DNA from: an uncultured Collinsella sp.
Lineage (GTDB): Bacteria > Actinomycetota > Coriobacteriia > Coriobacteriales > Coriobacteriaceae
Assembly (NCBI GenBank): GCA_900539035.1
Contig: UQAU01000003.1
Span: forward strand, 1 to 64,000
Reading direction: 5' to 3'
Length of the DNA: 64,000 nucleotides
In this document: positions 1 to 8,449 of the stretch, in pieces
Layout: the number at the start of each line of letters is the position of its first letter
Numbering within the stretch: position 1 is the stretch's first letter
Position numbers and translations under genes: made by a program
The notes under the pieces: generated by a model
The model's input: only the letters and a program-made list of their open reading frames with translations
Databases searched by the model: none
Told to the model about the DNA's origin: nothing

Positions 1-641
1 CGCGCCACGCGGTAGCCATACAACTTGTGCGAGATAAGCGCGGTCTTGCGCGAGCGACCGTACACGGCAAAATCGAAGACCTGGTCCTCGCCATACTTAA
101 CGGTTTCATCGAACACGATCCCGTTGCCCAGTAAAATAGCGCGCTTACAAGCGGTGCGCCATGCAAAGGGGCGAGACGCTTCCTTAAACAGCAGGTCGGA
201 GCTATAGCCCACAAACGACACATCGCGCGGGCTCAGTACATAGTTAAGCCACGGATACCCCGCCTCCAACGGGTACGGGTTCGCGCCAAAGGTCAAAACG
301 TCGCAATCCTCACGCTCAAAGGCATCAACGATTACGCGGCACGCATCAGACGTAAACCGGTCGTCGGAATCCAAAAACGCAACTACAGGCGCCGTGGACG
401 CAGCGATGCCCGCATTGCGCGCGCTCGACAGACCACCGTTGGGCTTATCGACCAGCGTAAAGCGCGCATCCTTTTCGCAATAGGCAGCGGCGATGTCGCG
501 CGAACCATCCGGCGAGCCATCGTTAACCAGCACACCTTCCCAATCGGGCATATCCTGCGCAAGTAGGGAGTCCAGGCACCATGCCAGGCACTCCTCCACC
601 TTGTAGATGGGAACGACGACGGAAATCTTAGGGGTAGCCAT
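1..641 (-). CDS. GT2 family glycosyltransferase (C-terminus cut by window edge)
   Basis: The N-terminal 213 residues of a family 2 glycosyltransferase, reading leftwards out of the window. The GT-A fold is recognisable: a VVVPIYKVEECL start, the nucleotide-binding VNDGSPDGS segment near residue 40, and the metal-binding DSDD near residue 92. The enzyme would transfer a sugar from an NDP-sugar to a growing surface polysaccharide at the inner membrane face; donor and acceptor cannot be told. The ATG at 641 lies 12 bases after the stop of the next upstream glycosyltransferase, so it is the last visible gene of a four-gene GT operon. The true end is outside the window. Confidence 0.88.
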   Translation of the reverse strand, partial: MATPKISVVVPIYKVEECLAWCLDSLLAQDMPDWEGVLVNDGSPDGSRDIAAAYCEKDARFTLVDKPNGGLSSARNAGIAASTAPVVAFLDSDDRFTSDACRVIVDAFEREDCDVLTFGANPYPLEAGYPWLNYVLSPRDVSFVGYSSDLLFKEASRPFAWRTACKRAILLGNGIVFDETVKYGEDQVFDFAVYGRSRKTALISHKLYGYRVA

Positions 642-653
642 AGTCACGCGCTC

Positions 654-1772
654 CTACTGTGCCGCCGGCACGTCATCGGGATGCGGGTTATCGCCGTAGG
701 CGCGCTGATACGTCAGCACGCGCCAAACCAGCGGCAGGCCGCCGATCTTAAAGTAATGTTTAAACGTATTGATCTTGCCCGGCTTTTTAAAGCCAAAGCG
801 CGAATCAATATAAGCGCGGGGCGACTTGACCATCAGTCGCAAGTCGGTCTCGCCGCGCGGGTCGAAGAGCGACAGGTCAAAGCGACCGGCATTCCAATCG
901 GCCTTGAGCTCGGGAGATGCCTTCTCCCAAAACTGCTCACGCAACTCATCGACCAGGCGCTCATCATTCCAGCGATACGTATCGACCTTCATGCGCATTA
1001 AAATGCCCTGAAGCTGAGCCTTAAGCTCGGGGCGTTCATCCAAAAAGCGCTGCATCTCGGCATATTCGTCGCATACGCAAAACACCTTGTTGGGCGAATT
1101 AACAGAGCTCTTCTCGTTATCCTGGCGATAGCACAAAATGGGATCCGCAATAAACGCAGCACGCTCGGCGCTTGCCCAGACCTTAAAGTTAAAACCCGCA
1201 TCCTGATACGAGGCACCCGGCGTGGGAAGGAACCGAATCTGATTGTCGTTAAGGAACGTGCGTCGATAGATGGCAGACCAAATGGAAGGCTTGCGGTAGA
1301 AGATACCCGGACGATCGGCGGGGCGATACGCCGCACCCGTCATATGCTCGTCGATAATTCCAAACAGCTCGCGGCGCTCGCTGGGCGTGGACCAATACAA
1401 GTAAAAGTCACCCTTAACGACATCGGCATGCTCGGCGTCGGCCTTGGCGACCAACTTCTGGAGCGAATCCTCAAACATGAAGTCGTCGGACTCAAGGATG
1501 CCCACGTACTCGCCGCGCGCCATCTCCAGGCCGCGGTTCATCGAGTCGCCGTAGCCGCTATTGGCCTTGTCGATCATCTTGACGCGCGCATCGCACTCCA
1601 TGTACTCGCGGATGATATCCGGCGAGCTATCGGTAGAGCCATCGTTGATGCAAATGATCTCAATGTTCTTGAGTGTCTGCGCAACGGCAGAATCGAGGCA
1701 CTCGCGCAGGTAGCGCTCAACATTGCAGATGGGAACAAGCAGCGAAACTTTAGGGGTATCAGAGTTCTGCAA
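654..1772 (-). CDS. GT2 family glycosyltransferase
   Basis: A 372-residue GT-A glycosyltransferase. The N-terminal catalytic domain shows LVPICNVERYL, CINDGSTD (residues 41-48) and ESDD (94-97) as the metal/NDP-sugar site; the remaining 250 residues are the variable acceptor-side half. The start is TTG at 1772, chosen because an AGGAGG lies 6 bases upstream and the preceding ATG-less reading has no better site. It is a close paralogue of the gene at 2894-3997: the catalytic halves agree almost residue by residue, which suggests tandem duplication inside the operon. The likely role is capsular or cell-wall polysaccharide assembly; the exact linkage is unknown. Confidence 0.9.
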   Translation of the reverse strand: MQNSDTPKVSLLVPICNVERYLRECLDSAVAQTLKNIEIICINDGSTDSSPDIIREYMECDARVKMIDKANSGYGDSMNRGLEMARGEYVGILESDDFMFEDSLQKLVAKADAEHADVVKGDFYLYWSTPSERRELFGIIDEHMTGAAYRPADRPGIFYRKPSIWSAIYRRTFLNDNQIRFLPTPGASYQDAGFNFKVWASAERAAFIADPILCYRQDNEKSSVNSPNKVFCVCDEYAEMQRFLDERPELKAQLQGILMRMKVDTYRWNDERLVDELREQFWEKASPELKADWNAGRFDLSLFDPRGETDLRLMVKSPRAYIDSRFGFKKPGKINTFKHYFKIGGLPLVWRVLTYQRAYGDNPHPDDVPAAQ

Positions 1773-1846
1773 GAAAACCTCCTGTTGAATAGCGTGTAAC
1801 AGGGTTATTTTAGCAGCCGAGTTGCGGCGGGCGGCAGCGCTTGGAA

Positions 1847-2887
1847 TTAGATAAAGCGCTCCAGGCAGGCTTTGAGACCACGAGTCGAAAGATAGAACAG
1901 CGTGGCGTCTGTCATCGAAACGCCCGAGGTCGCCGCAACGAGCTTGTGGGCAACACGGCGAACGGCGCCCTTAGCAGGCATATCCGCCCACTCCGTTCCC
2001 AAAAACGTCGTGAAATCCATATTGGCGCGACCGGCCACGCGACGAAAACCATCGGCGTCCAGACGCGCCAAGTCAAACACAATAAGGTCCAAGAACCAAG
2101 TGATCAGCTCGCCGGGGCACAGATCTAAAAGGCCGTAAACCGCCCAATCCTCCAAGACTTCCTCAAGCATCCTCATATGGGCATCGAGCTTTTTGACGCG
2201 GGCCTCGGCGCTGTTGAACTCGTGCGTTGCCGATTCACTCTCCATCACGTAGTGGTAGAACTTGTCCGGCATGACGACGGTCTTGCGGGCAAGCGCATAA
2301 GCCGCAAATTGGAAGACGACGTCCTCGCCCAAAGCCAAACCGGGGGCAAAGCGAATGCCTTCGCGATTGAGCAGCTCGCGCGAAAAAGCCGCACGGCAGG
2401 CATAGGGCTGCGCATTCGAATGGAACAGCAGTTGGGGATCACGGGCGCCGAAGGTACCAGCTTTGGGGCTCATGAGTTGCTGGACGCGCTTGGACGCAGC
2501 GTCGGACGGCTCGCAGACGCCGCCAAAAACGGCGACCTCGGCATCTGCAGACTCCATGGCATGCAGCGCGCGCTCGACCGTCTGGACGTCAATGTAATCG
2601 TCGGCGTCCACAAAGAAGATTACCTCGCCCTCGGCGGCATCGATACCGGCATTACGAGCGCGCGAGACGCCCGCGTTTTCCTGGTCAATCACCAGTACAC
2701 GATCGTCGGCCTGCGCGACCTGACGTAAGACGCTCAGGGAATCATCAGCCGATCCGTCATTGACGCAGACAACCTGAATCGAGCGCTCAGACTGGGCCAA
2801 CAGCGAATCGAGGCATCTCTGAATGGAGCGCGCAGAGTTGTATACGGGAACGACAATAGTCGCTTTGGGAATCGAGGCCTCTCCCAT
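1847..2887 (-). CDS. GT2 family glycosyltransferase
   Basis: A 346-residue family 2 glycosyltransferase. It shows VVPVYNSARSIQRCL, VCVNDGSADDS and FVDADDYI, the usual NDP-sugar and metal-binding motifs, with the longer FVDADD variant typical of EpsH/WcaA-like enzymes. It starts 6 bases after the stop of the upstream glycosyltransferase (2894), so the two are almost certainly co-transcribed; 74 bases separate it from the next gene in the operon. It probably adds one sugar of a surface polysaccharide repeat unit. The substrate cannot be read from the sequence. Confidence 0.88.
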   Translation of the reverse strand: MGEASIPKATIVVPVYNSARSIQRCLDSLLAQSERSIQVVCVNDGSADDSLSVLRQVAQADDRVLVIDQENAGVSRARNAGIDAAEGEVIFFVDADDYIDVQTVERALHAMESADAEVAVFGGVCEPSDAASKRVQQLMSPKAGTFGARDPQLLFHSNAQPYACRAAFSRELLNREGIRFAPGLALGEDVVFQFAAYALARKTVVMPDKFYHYVMESESATHEFNSAEARVKKLDAHMRMLEEVLEDWAVYGLLDLCPGELITWFLDLIVFDLARLDADGFRRVAGRANMDFTTFLGTEWADMPAKGAVRRVAHKLVAATSGVSMTDATLFYLSTRGLKACLERFI

Positions 2888-2893
2888 ACCGAC

Positions 2894-3997
2894 CTACCCC
2901 CTCAGCGATTCGATGAGGAAGGCGGCGACCACGCCGGGGCCTCCAACCGATGCGTAGTATTTGGCGCGGCCCAAGGCACCGTCCGTCGCAAAAGTCGGAT
3001 GCTCGTCAACCCAGCCCTCAGGATCTTTGAGGATGGCAGCGAGATTCGCACGCTTCCACGGCTTCAGATCGTCCAGCAAAAACTCCCCGGCGTCCAAGGC
3101 CGCTTGGAACTCCTTGGCCATCTGCACCAGGAACTCCTTATAGAACTTAGGCGCCAAGCGCACATAGTTCCACATATACGAATCGTACTTAATGAGCTGA
3201 TTGAACTTGAGCATGCGCGCGACGTCATCACTTGCGTGGTCGCGGGCATATTCCTCTCTGATCCAACGCTCAATCTCGGCATACTCGGTATTGACGCAAA
3301 AGACCTTGGCCGAAGAATTAACCGAGGAGCTCTCGTTGTCCTGACGATACGAAAGCACGGCATCGTGCAGGTAAACGGCCTTGTCGGCGCACGCAATCAC
3401 CTTAAAGGCAAACGACGTGTCCTGAAAGGATGCTCCTGGAGTCGGCAAGAACTTGATGTCGTTGTGCTCGAGAAAATCACGGCGGTACACAGCCGACCAA
3501 ATCGACGGCTTTTGCTTAAAGAACTGAGTCGTATCGCTCGGGTGCACCGGCTTGCCACAGTCCTTGGCTTTAAACATCTCGTGCAGCGAACGGCGCTCCT
3601 CGGGCTTAGACCAGTAGAAATCAAAATTCGCCTTCGCGAAGTCGGCATTATTGCTATCGGCGGCCGAGACAAGCTTTTCGAGTGCGTCGGGCGCCATAAA
3701 GTCATCGGACTCCAAGATGCCAACGTACTTGCCACGCGCCATCTCCAGGCCGTGGTTCATCGAGTCGCCGTAGCCGCTGTTGGCCTTGTCGATCATCTTG
3801 ACGCGCCCATCGCGCTCCATATACTCGCGGATAATCGCCGGCGAGTTGTCGGTCGACCCGTCGTTAATGCAGATGATCTCAATATCCTTGAGCGTCTGCA
3901 CCAGGGCGGAATCGAGACACTCGCGCAGGTAGCGCTGAACATTGTAAATGGGAATAAGCAGCGACAGAACAGGGCTGCCAGAGGCGTTAGTAGACAA
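2894..3997 (-). CDS. GT2 family glycosyltransferase, first gene of GT operon
   Basis: A 367-residue GT-A glycosyltransferase with IPIYNVQRYLREC, CINDGSTDNS and LESDDFM. It is strongly similar to the 654-1772 protein throughout the first 110 residues, including the rare GYGDSMNxGLEMARG stretch. The start is TTG at 3997 with TAAGGAGC just upstream. It is the promoter-proximal gene of the four-gene minus-strand GT operon and diverges from the acyltransferase at 4110, so both share the 112-base intergenic region. The function is addition of a sugar to a surface glycan (family knowledge); specificity is unknown. Confidence 0.88.
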   Translation of the reverse strand: MSTNASGSPVLSLLIPIYNVQRYLRECLDSALVQTLKDIEIICINDGSTDNSPAIIREYMERDGRVKMIDKANSGYGDSMNHGLEMARGKYVGILESDDFMAPDALEKLVSAADSNNADFAKANFDFYWSKPEERRSLHEMFKAKDCGKPVHPSDTTQFFKQKPSIWSAVYRRDFLEHNDIKFLPTPGASFQDTSFAFKVIACADKAVYLHDAVLSYRQDNESSSVNSSAKVFCVNTEYAEIERWIREEYARDHASDDVARMLKFNQLIKYDSYMWNYVRLAPKFYKEFLVQMAKEFQAALDAGEFLLDDLKPWKRANLAAILKDPEGWVDEHPTFATDGALGRAKYYASVGGPGVVAAFLIESLRG

Positions 3998-4109
3998 ATG
4001 TGCTCCTTAGGAAATACCTGTCGTTTCATGGTATCAAAGGGTCAGCGCGCTAGCGGGCGTTTATATAATCTATGGAGCTCGCAGAGGCAAACCGATAAGA
4101 AAGGACGTC

Positions 4110-5240
4110 ATGCAGCCCAAAGCCGCACGCAACATACCCATCGAAGCGCTGCGTTTGGTCGCGGTCGCCGGCATCGCGGTGTTCCACACCTTTCAGTGGA
4201 CCTTCCAAGCCGTCTGCGTCGGCGCCGTGGAATATGCCCCACTTGCGATATTCCCCTATTCCGGCGCGCTCGGTTTTATTAACTTGCTTGGCTGCTGGGC
4301 CAACGAGGTCTTCTTTATGATCTCGGGCTATTTTCTCATCGCTTCGGCCGCGCGTGCTTGGGACGGTGGAGCAACGTGGAAGTCGCAAATGCAACGGACG
4401 GCGCAGCGCCTTGGCAAGGTCATTATGCCCACTGCGTTTTATTGCCTCGTGGCGCTCGCGTGGTCCACGGTCGTCTCACCCATTCCTGATGTAGCCCTCA
4501 ACACGCACAACTGGTATACCCTGGGACTCGAGTTCATTTGGGTCTATGCCGCCACGGTCTTCATGGCGCCATGGTTTGGACTAGCAAGGAGTCGACTCCC
4601 CCGGAAGAGCTACACGGCGACGGTCATCGCCGTTGGCATCCTCGCATTTGTTGTTAACGGGTATTTAGCCGCTATGAGTGCGACAAGCGCCGGCGAGTTT
4701 TCTTGGCTCCAAAAGTTCATGAGCGCCGTCACGTACGTAGTCGCGTTTTTGATCGGCGGACTGCTCCGCGACGTTACCGATGTCATGGATTCGGACAGGG
4801 TGGGCGCCTTGGGCATGCGCTCGCTCGTAACGGTTTTGGTGCTCACCATCATCCTGGAAGGAGCACTCTCCTTCACCGACAACCTCACAGCGATGACAAT
4901 CCTCTCCTACAAATCGACCTCGCTGATCTCGTTTGCCCTCGCTGCCGCCTGCCTGCTCTTTGCGGCAACCCGACGCAGTGCCTCAGGCAATCCGCGGACT
5001 GCAGGTGTCATCGTCACCTTATCGACCGCCACGCTTGGTTTCTATGTGATGCAGTCACTCACCAGTAGCCTGTGGCGTCCCGTCTTCAATACGTTGCTCG
5101 CAAACATACTGGTCAGCCAAAACAGCCCGGTAGCTATATACATCGTCACGGGTACCGTCATTAGCATCGTCTTTGCTCTGGCACTTCTCATCATCGATGC
5201 AGCCAGAAGCTTTATCGCTCGCAAGCTCAAGCGGCAATAG
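4110..5240 (+). CDS. Acyltransferase 3 family membrane protein (surface glycan O-acyltransferase-like)
   Basis: A 376-residue integral membrane protein with about ten hydrophobic helices. The N-terminus reads IPIEALRLVAVAGIAVFHTFQW, close to the R-x10-H signature of acyltransferase 3 proteins (OafA/WecH type), where Arg and His act in acyl transfer; the EVFFMISGYFL segment matches the family's FFxxSGFL. These enzymes move an acyl group from cytoplasmic acyl-CoA onto an envelope sugar. Placement between glycosyltransferases agrees with decoration of the polysaccharide they make. The start ATG at 4110 follows AGAAAGGA at a good distance. The acyl group and target are not known. Confidence 0.8.
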   Translation: MQPKAARNIPIEALRLVAVAGIAVFHTFQWTFQAVCVGAVEYAPLAIFPYSGALGFINLLGCWANEVFFMISGYFLIASAARAWDGGATWKSQMQRTAQRLGKVIMPTAFYCLVALAWSTVVSPIPDVALNTHNWYTLGLEFIWVYAATVFMAPWFGLARSRLPRKSYTATVIAVGILAFVVNGYLAAMSATSAGEFSWLQKFMSAVTYVVAFLIGGLLRDVTDVMDSDRVGALGMRSLVTVLVLTIILEGALSFTDNLTAMTILSYKSTSLISFALAAACLLFAATRRSASGNPRTAGVIVTLSTATLGFYVMQSLTSSLWRPVFNTLLANILVSQNSPVAIYIVTGTVISIVFALALLIIDAARSFIARKLKRQ

Positions 5241-5410
5241 ACACGCTGCCGTCAGACGCTAAAGCCGCTACAGCCGTGGCAGGTTCCTGCGTTTTATTCA
5301 AAGCTTGCCGCCAAGGTGCGCCGAGCCTTTACAATAGGACAGTCCCAAGGACGTATTCGATAGCTTCCGTGCAGCGCATGCGCGCCGCGCGTGAAAGGAT
5401 ATATTGCCCC

Positions 5411-6433
5411 ATGTCTTCCACCCTTCCCGCCCCCATCGATAAGCTCGCCATTGTCGTCGTTACGTACAAGCGCCAGGAACTCCTGGCCAACTTGTTCGAC
5501 TCCATGACCGAGCTTACGGCAGCGCCCTGGCGCATCGTGATCGTCGATAACGAGAATTCGCGTGAGACCGAGGCCATGTGCACCGCATTCAACGAGCGCC
5601 TGGCCAACCTGTGGGGCACCGACATCGAACAGCCCGACGCGAAGGGCGGCACCGACCGCGTCATCTACGCACCACAGCTCGAAAACGGCGGCGGTGCAGG
5701 TGGCTTCTCCGCCGGCACCAAATGCGCCTACGACCTGGGCGCCCAGTGGTTCTGGGTGATGGACGACGACGTGCTCGTCATCCCCGAAGGCATCGAGCGT
5801 CTTGCCAAGTGGACCGACCGCTACGATGTCATCCAGGGTTCGCGCCTGGACTTTGACGGCGGCGCCTTCTTTTGGCAGTACCAGCTCATCCTTTCGCTTG
5901 GTATCCCCAACCCCATCGCTAAGTGGGACCTGGGCCCCAAGGGCTACCGCGCCATGAACCAGTTGTGCTTTGAAGGCGGCCTGTTCTCGCGCCGCGTGGT
6001 CGACAAGATCGGCCTGCCGGATGCGCGATTCTTCATCTACGGCGACGATGCCTGCTACGGCTACGTGGCCAGCCAGCACTTCCCCGCCGCCGTTGTTGCC
6101 GACGTGGTGCTCAAGCGTGCCCGCGCTGTCTCTAACTGGGATATCGCCGGCAAGCGCCAGCTCAACTCTACGAGCGACACCAACCGCTACTACATCATGC
6201 GCAACCGAGGCTTCCTCGCTCGCTATATGCAGATCTACGGTGACTACCACCCCATGCTGTTCCGCCTGGGCAATGCCGCGACCTTCTGCAAGGAATTCAT
6301 TCGCCTGGCTGCGGTCGATAAGTGCTTTAAGACCGGTATTCCGGCGCTGCGCCGTGGCATGAAAGACGCCCGCAAGATCATCAAGGATCCCAACTGGAAG
6401 CCCATGCCGCCCATGAAGGACGCGGAACAGTAA
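5411..6433 (+). CDS. GT2 glycosyltransferase, galactofuranosyl-/rhamnosyltransferase (GlfT/WbbL-like)
   Basis: A 340-residue glycosyltransferase. It starts VVVTYKRQELLANL, has the NGGGAGGFSAG motif (near 92-102) seen in GlfT-type galactofuranosyl and WbbL-type rhamnosyl transferases, and MDDDV (117-121) as the metal site. The longer upstream reading from 5276 is not used: the ATG at 5411 has GAAAGGA about 12 bases upstream and is followed directly by the conserved domain. Probably transfers Galf or Rha in cell-envelope glycan synthesis; the donor is inferred only from the motif. It converges on the AAA-ATPase gene, with 17 bases between the stops. Confidence 0.85.
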   Translation: MSSTLPAPIDKLAIVVVTYKRQELLANLFDSMTELTAAPWRIVIVDNENSRETEAMCTAFNERLANLWGTDIEQPDAKGGTDRVIYAPQLENGGGAGGFSAGTKCAYDLGAQWFWVMDDDVLVIPEGIERLAKWTDRYDVIQGSRLDFDGGAFFWQYQLILSLGIPNPIAKWDLGPKGYRAMNQLCFEGGLFSRRVVDKIGLPDARFFIYGDDACYGYVASQHFPAAVVADVVLKRARAVSNWDIAGKRQLNSTSDTNRYYIMRNRGFLARYMQIYGDYHPMLFRLGNAATFCKEFIRLAAVDKCFKTGIPALRRGMKDARKIIKDPNWKPMPPMKDAEQ

Positions 6434-6450
6434 AGGGCTTTCGCCCGCCG

Positions 6451-8247
6451 CTACAGACGTTGGCACACCACGGACGCACGCTGCCCATCAAAACCGAACC
6501 CCCAGCGCATGCGACCCACGCCGGGTCGCGGCACACGGATTTCGTCGATGCCGTCGCGCTCTATGTCGAGCAGCGCCTGCACGGCCAGCAATTCCAGGCC
6601 CAGCGCATCCACACCGGGGTCATACATCATGTTGATCGTTATCAGCGGACGTTCATCGAGCATACCGATCGTATCGGCTATGTCGAACACGGCGCCCGTA
6701 GGAAAAACCTGGATGTCGCAGCGACCCACGCCACACTTTCGCCTCGAGGCAGGATTGGCATAGCCCGGCAAGCCAAAGCAGAGCCCCTGCAAGAGCAGAT
6801 GATATGGCAGTGGCGCATCTGGGTCGGTCGCACCGATTCCCGCATCTCCTAAGATGCGGCTTAGCGCCCGCCTCACGGTATCCTCGTTCCCATGGCACAG
6901 CCCGTCGCGAAACGCATCGACGTCTCGAATGTCTTCTGCAGCACACTCAAACCACTCGATAATCACTAGACGCAAGGTCTGGCGAAGCTCGTTATTGGGC
7001 AATCGCAAAGCACGGAGGCGATCGCCATGCTCCGGCTCCTCAGTCATATCCGTCGTGAGAAAACCGGACAGATACAGCGCTGTCCACATGCCATCGTCAG
7101 GCGAGACATCTGGCTCTGCAGTGCCCAAACAAAGCGGGACCTCAGCGCACCCATGGGCCTCGAGCAAATCAAACAAGACCGAAAGGCGGTCGAGATTCCA
7201 CCCGGCAACTACCCTACTCAGACAATCGGCATATCCATACAAATCGGCACGCACAGGCGCCGTGCAGCCTCGGCCCAGAAAACCGATCACACGCTCTGGA
7301 CTCGAGCAATAGGCCCTGCCAAACCGATACCCCTCGAGCCATTCACGCGCATCATCCAGGTATTCCTCGCGCCCAGCATGATACAAAAGAGCCTCGACCT
7401 CGGCATCCGAAAAACCGAAACATCGGTCACACCACGCCGACAGCGGCGTCGTCAGACAATACGAGCAGCCGCGCGAAGAAAGCGCCGCTTCGGCAGGACC
7501 GGGACACTCCCCCATCAGACACGTCAGCCGCAACGAATCGCGCGCAGTGGCAATGGCGTCAAACAGCACACGGTCAAGTAGTTCTGCCGGATCGGCGTCG
7601 GAAGCGTCCCTCGCGCTCGCACGGCGAGACCACGCCGCATCGTACCCATCAACGAGCAATACAACCTGCCCATCGCAGGCCATCTCCAGCAGCTCAATGA
7701 GCACACCGAGCACCGAGTCAACCTCATCCTCGCTCGCCGCGCCACGCGCGACGCGTTCGATGTGACGCACCTTGTCTCGAGCTAAATCCGGAGCCTCTAA
7801 GAGCGCCAACAAGTGAGCGCACTCGCCCGAAAGGGCATCGCGCACGACGCCGGCAACAGCGGGGCCACGCCTCGCAGCGCCAGAAAAGTCCAGCGATATC
7901 ACCGGATAGCAAGCGTACTCATCCCGATAGCGCCCGCCGTCCGCATCCCAAATCTGAGCATCGGCAAACAAACGCTGACCAGCGCGACCGACCGCTGGAC
8001 GCTCCAGAAAAGCCCTGAGCATCGACAAGTTCATGCTCTTGCCAAAACCCTCGGGTCGACAGCACACCACAACGGACGCGTCGCAGTCCAACACATCGGC
8101 AATAAACATGGTCTTGTCGACCAGCGTGCAGCAACCAAGGGCCTCCGCATAGTCGTGCATGCCAATGGGCAAAGCCGCATCGTCGGCACAGCCGATCAAG
8201 CGCACACCAAAGCCAGCAGCACAATCAACATTTGCCTGTTCAGACAC
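6451..8247 (-). CDS. AAA-ATPase-like / PDDEXK-9-like (DUF1703) protein, nuclease site apparently degenerate
   Basis: About 598 residues. The N-terminal half matches the AAA-ATPase-like family (PF09820) that usually precedes a PD-(D/E)XK domain (PF08011): a Walker A in the form CRPEGFGKSMNLSML and a Walker B-like VVLLVDGYDAAW. The C-terminal domain keeps the GRCDIQV strand and the final GFGFDGQRASVV, but the strand that normally holds the E-x-K pair reads LITINMMY, so the nuclease is probably inactive. Start: the reading is open to a GTG at 8274, but GTG at 8247 has AGGGGGAA 6 bases upstream and is preferred. Function of the family is poorly known; many gut bacteria carry multiple copies. Confidence 0.75.
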   Translation of the reverse strand: MSEQANVDCAAGFGVRLIGCADDAALPIGMHDYAEALGCCTLVDKTMFIADVLDCDASVVVCCRPEGFGKSMNLSMLRAFLERPAVGRAGQRLFADAQIWDADGGRYRDEYACYPVISLDFSGAARRGPAVAGVVRDALSGECAHLLALLEAPDLARDKVRHIERVARGAASEDEVDSVLGVLIELLEMACDGQVVLLVDGYDAAWSRRASARDASDADPAELLDRVLFDAIATARDSLRLTCLMGECPGPAEAALSSRGCSYCLTTPLSAWCDRCFGFSDAEVEALLYHAGREEYLDDAREWLEGYRFGRAYCSSPERVIGFLGRGCTAPVRADLYGYADCLSRVVAGWNLDRLSVLFDLLEAHGCAEVPLCLGTAEPDVSPDDGMWTALYLSGFLTTDMTEEPEHGDRLRALRLPNNELRQTLRLVIIEWFECAAEDIRDVDAFRDGLCHGNEDTVRRALSRILGDAGIGATDPDAPLPYHLLLQGLCFGLPGYANPASRRKCGVGRCDIQVFPTGAVFDIADTIGMLDERPLITINMMYDPGVDALGLELLAVQALLDIERDGIDEIRVPRPGVGRMRWGFGFDGQRASVVCQRL

Positions 8248-8380
8248 CAAAACGTTCCCCCTAAATCGCAGCACGATGCCAATTGTAATGACCGCCTCGC
8301 GCGTACCGATGTCGCCGCGCGATCATATCGGGCAACGGTAGCAACAAGAGGTGTGAGGGGGCATAACTAATCGTTGCACA

Positions 8381-8417
8381 ACAAAACGGGGCCCGACGCA
8401 TTCGCACCGGACCCCGT
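8381..8417 (-). terminator. Intrinsic terminator after the MPKTG surface protein gene
   Basis: Arms ACGGGGCCCG and CGGACCCCGT pair with one mismatch; on the minus strand the hairpin is followed by TTTTGTTG. It lies 33 bases beyond the stop of the gene at 8450. Confidence 0.8.
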
Positions 8418-8449
8418 CCCAACTCTTTAGTTATCTAGCAATCAAGAGG

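Noticed and set aside
5276..5410. N-terminal extension of the GlfT-like glycosyltransferase
   Set aside because: The extension has no family similarity, and the ATG at 5411 has a good SD.
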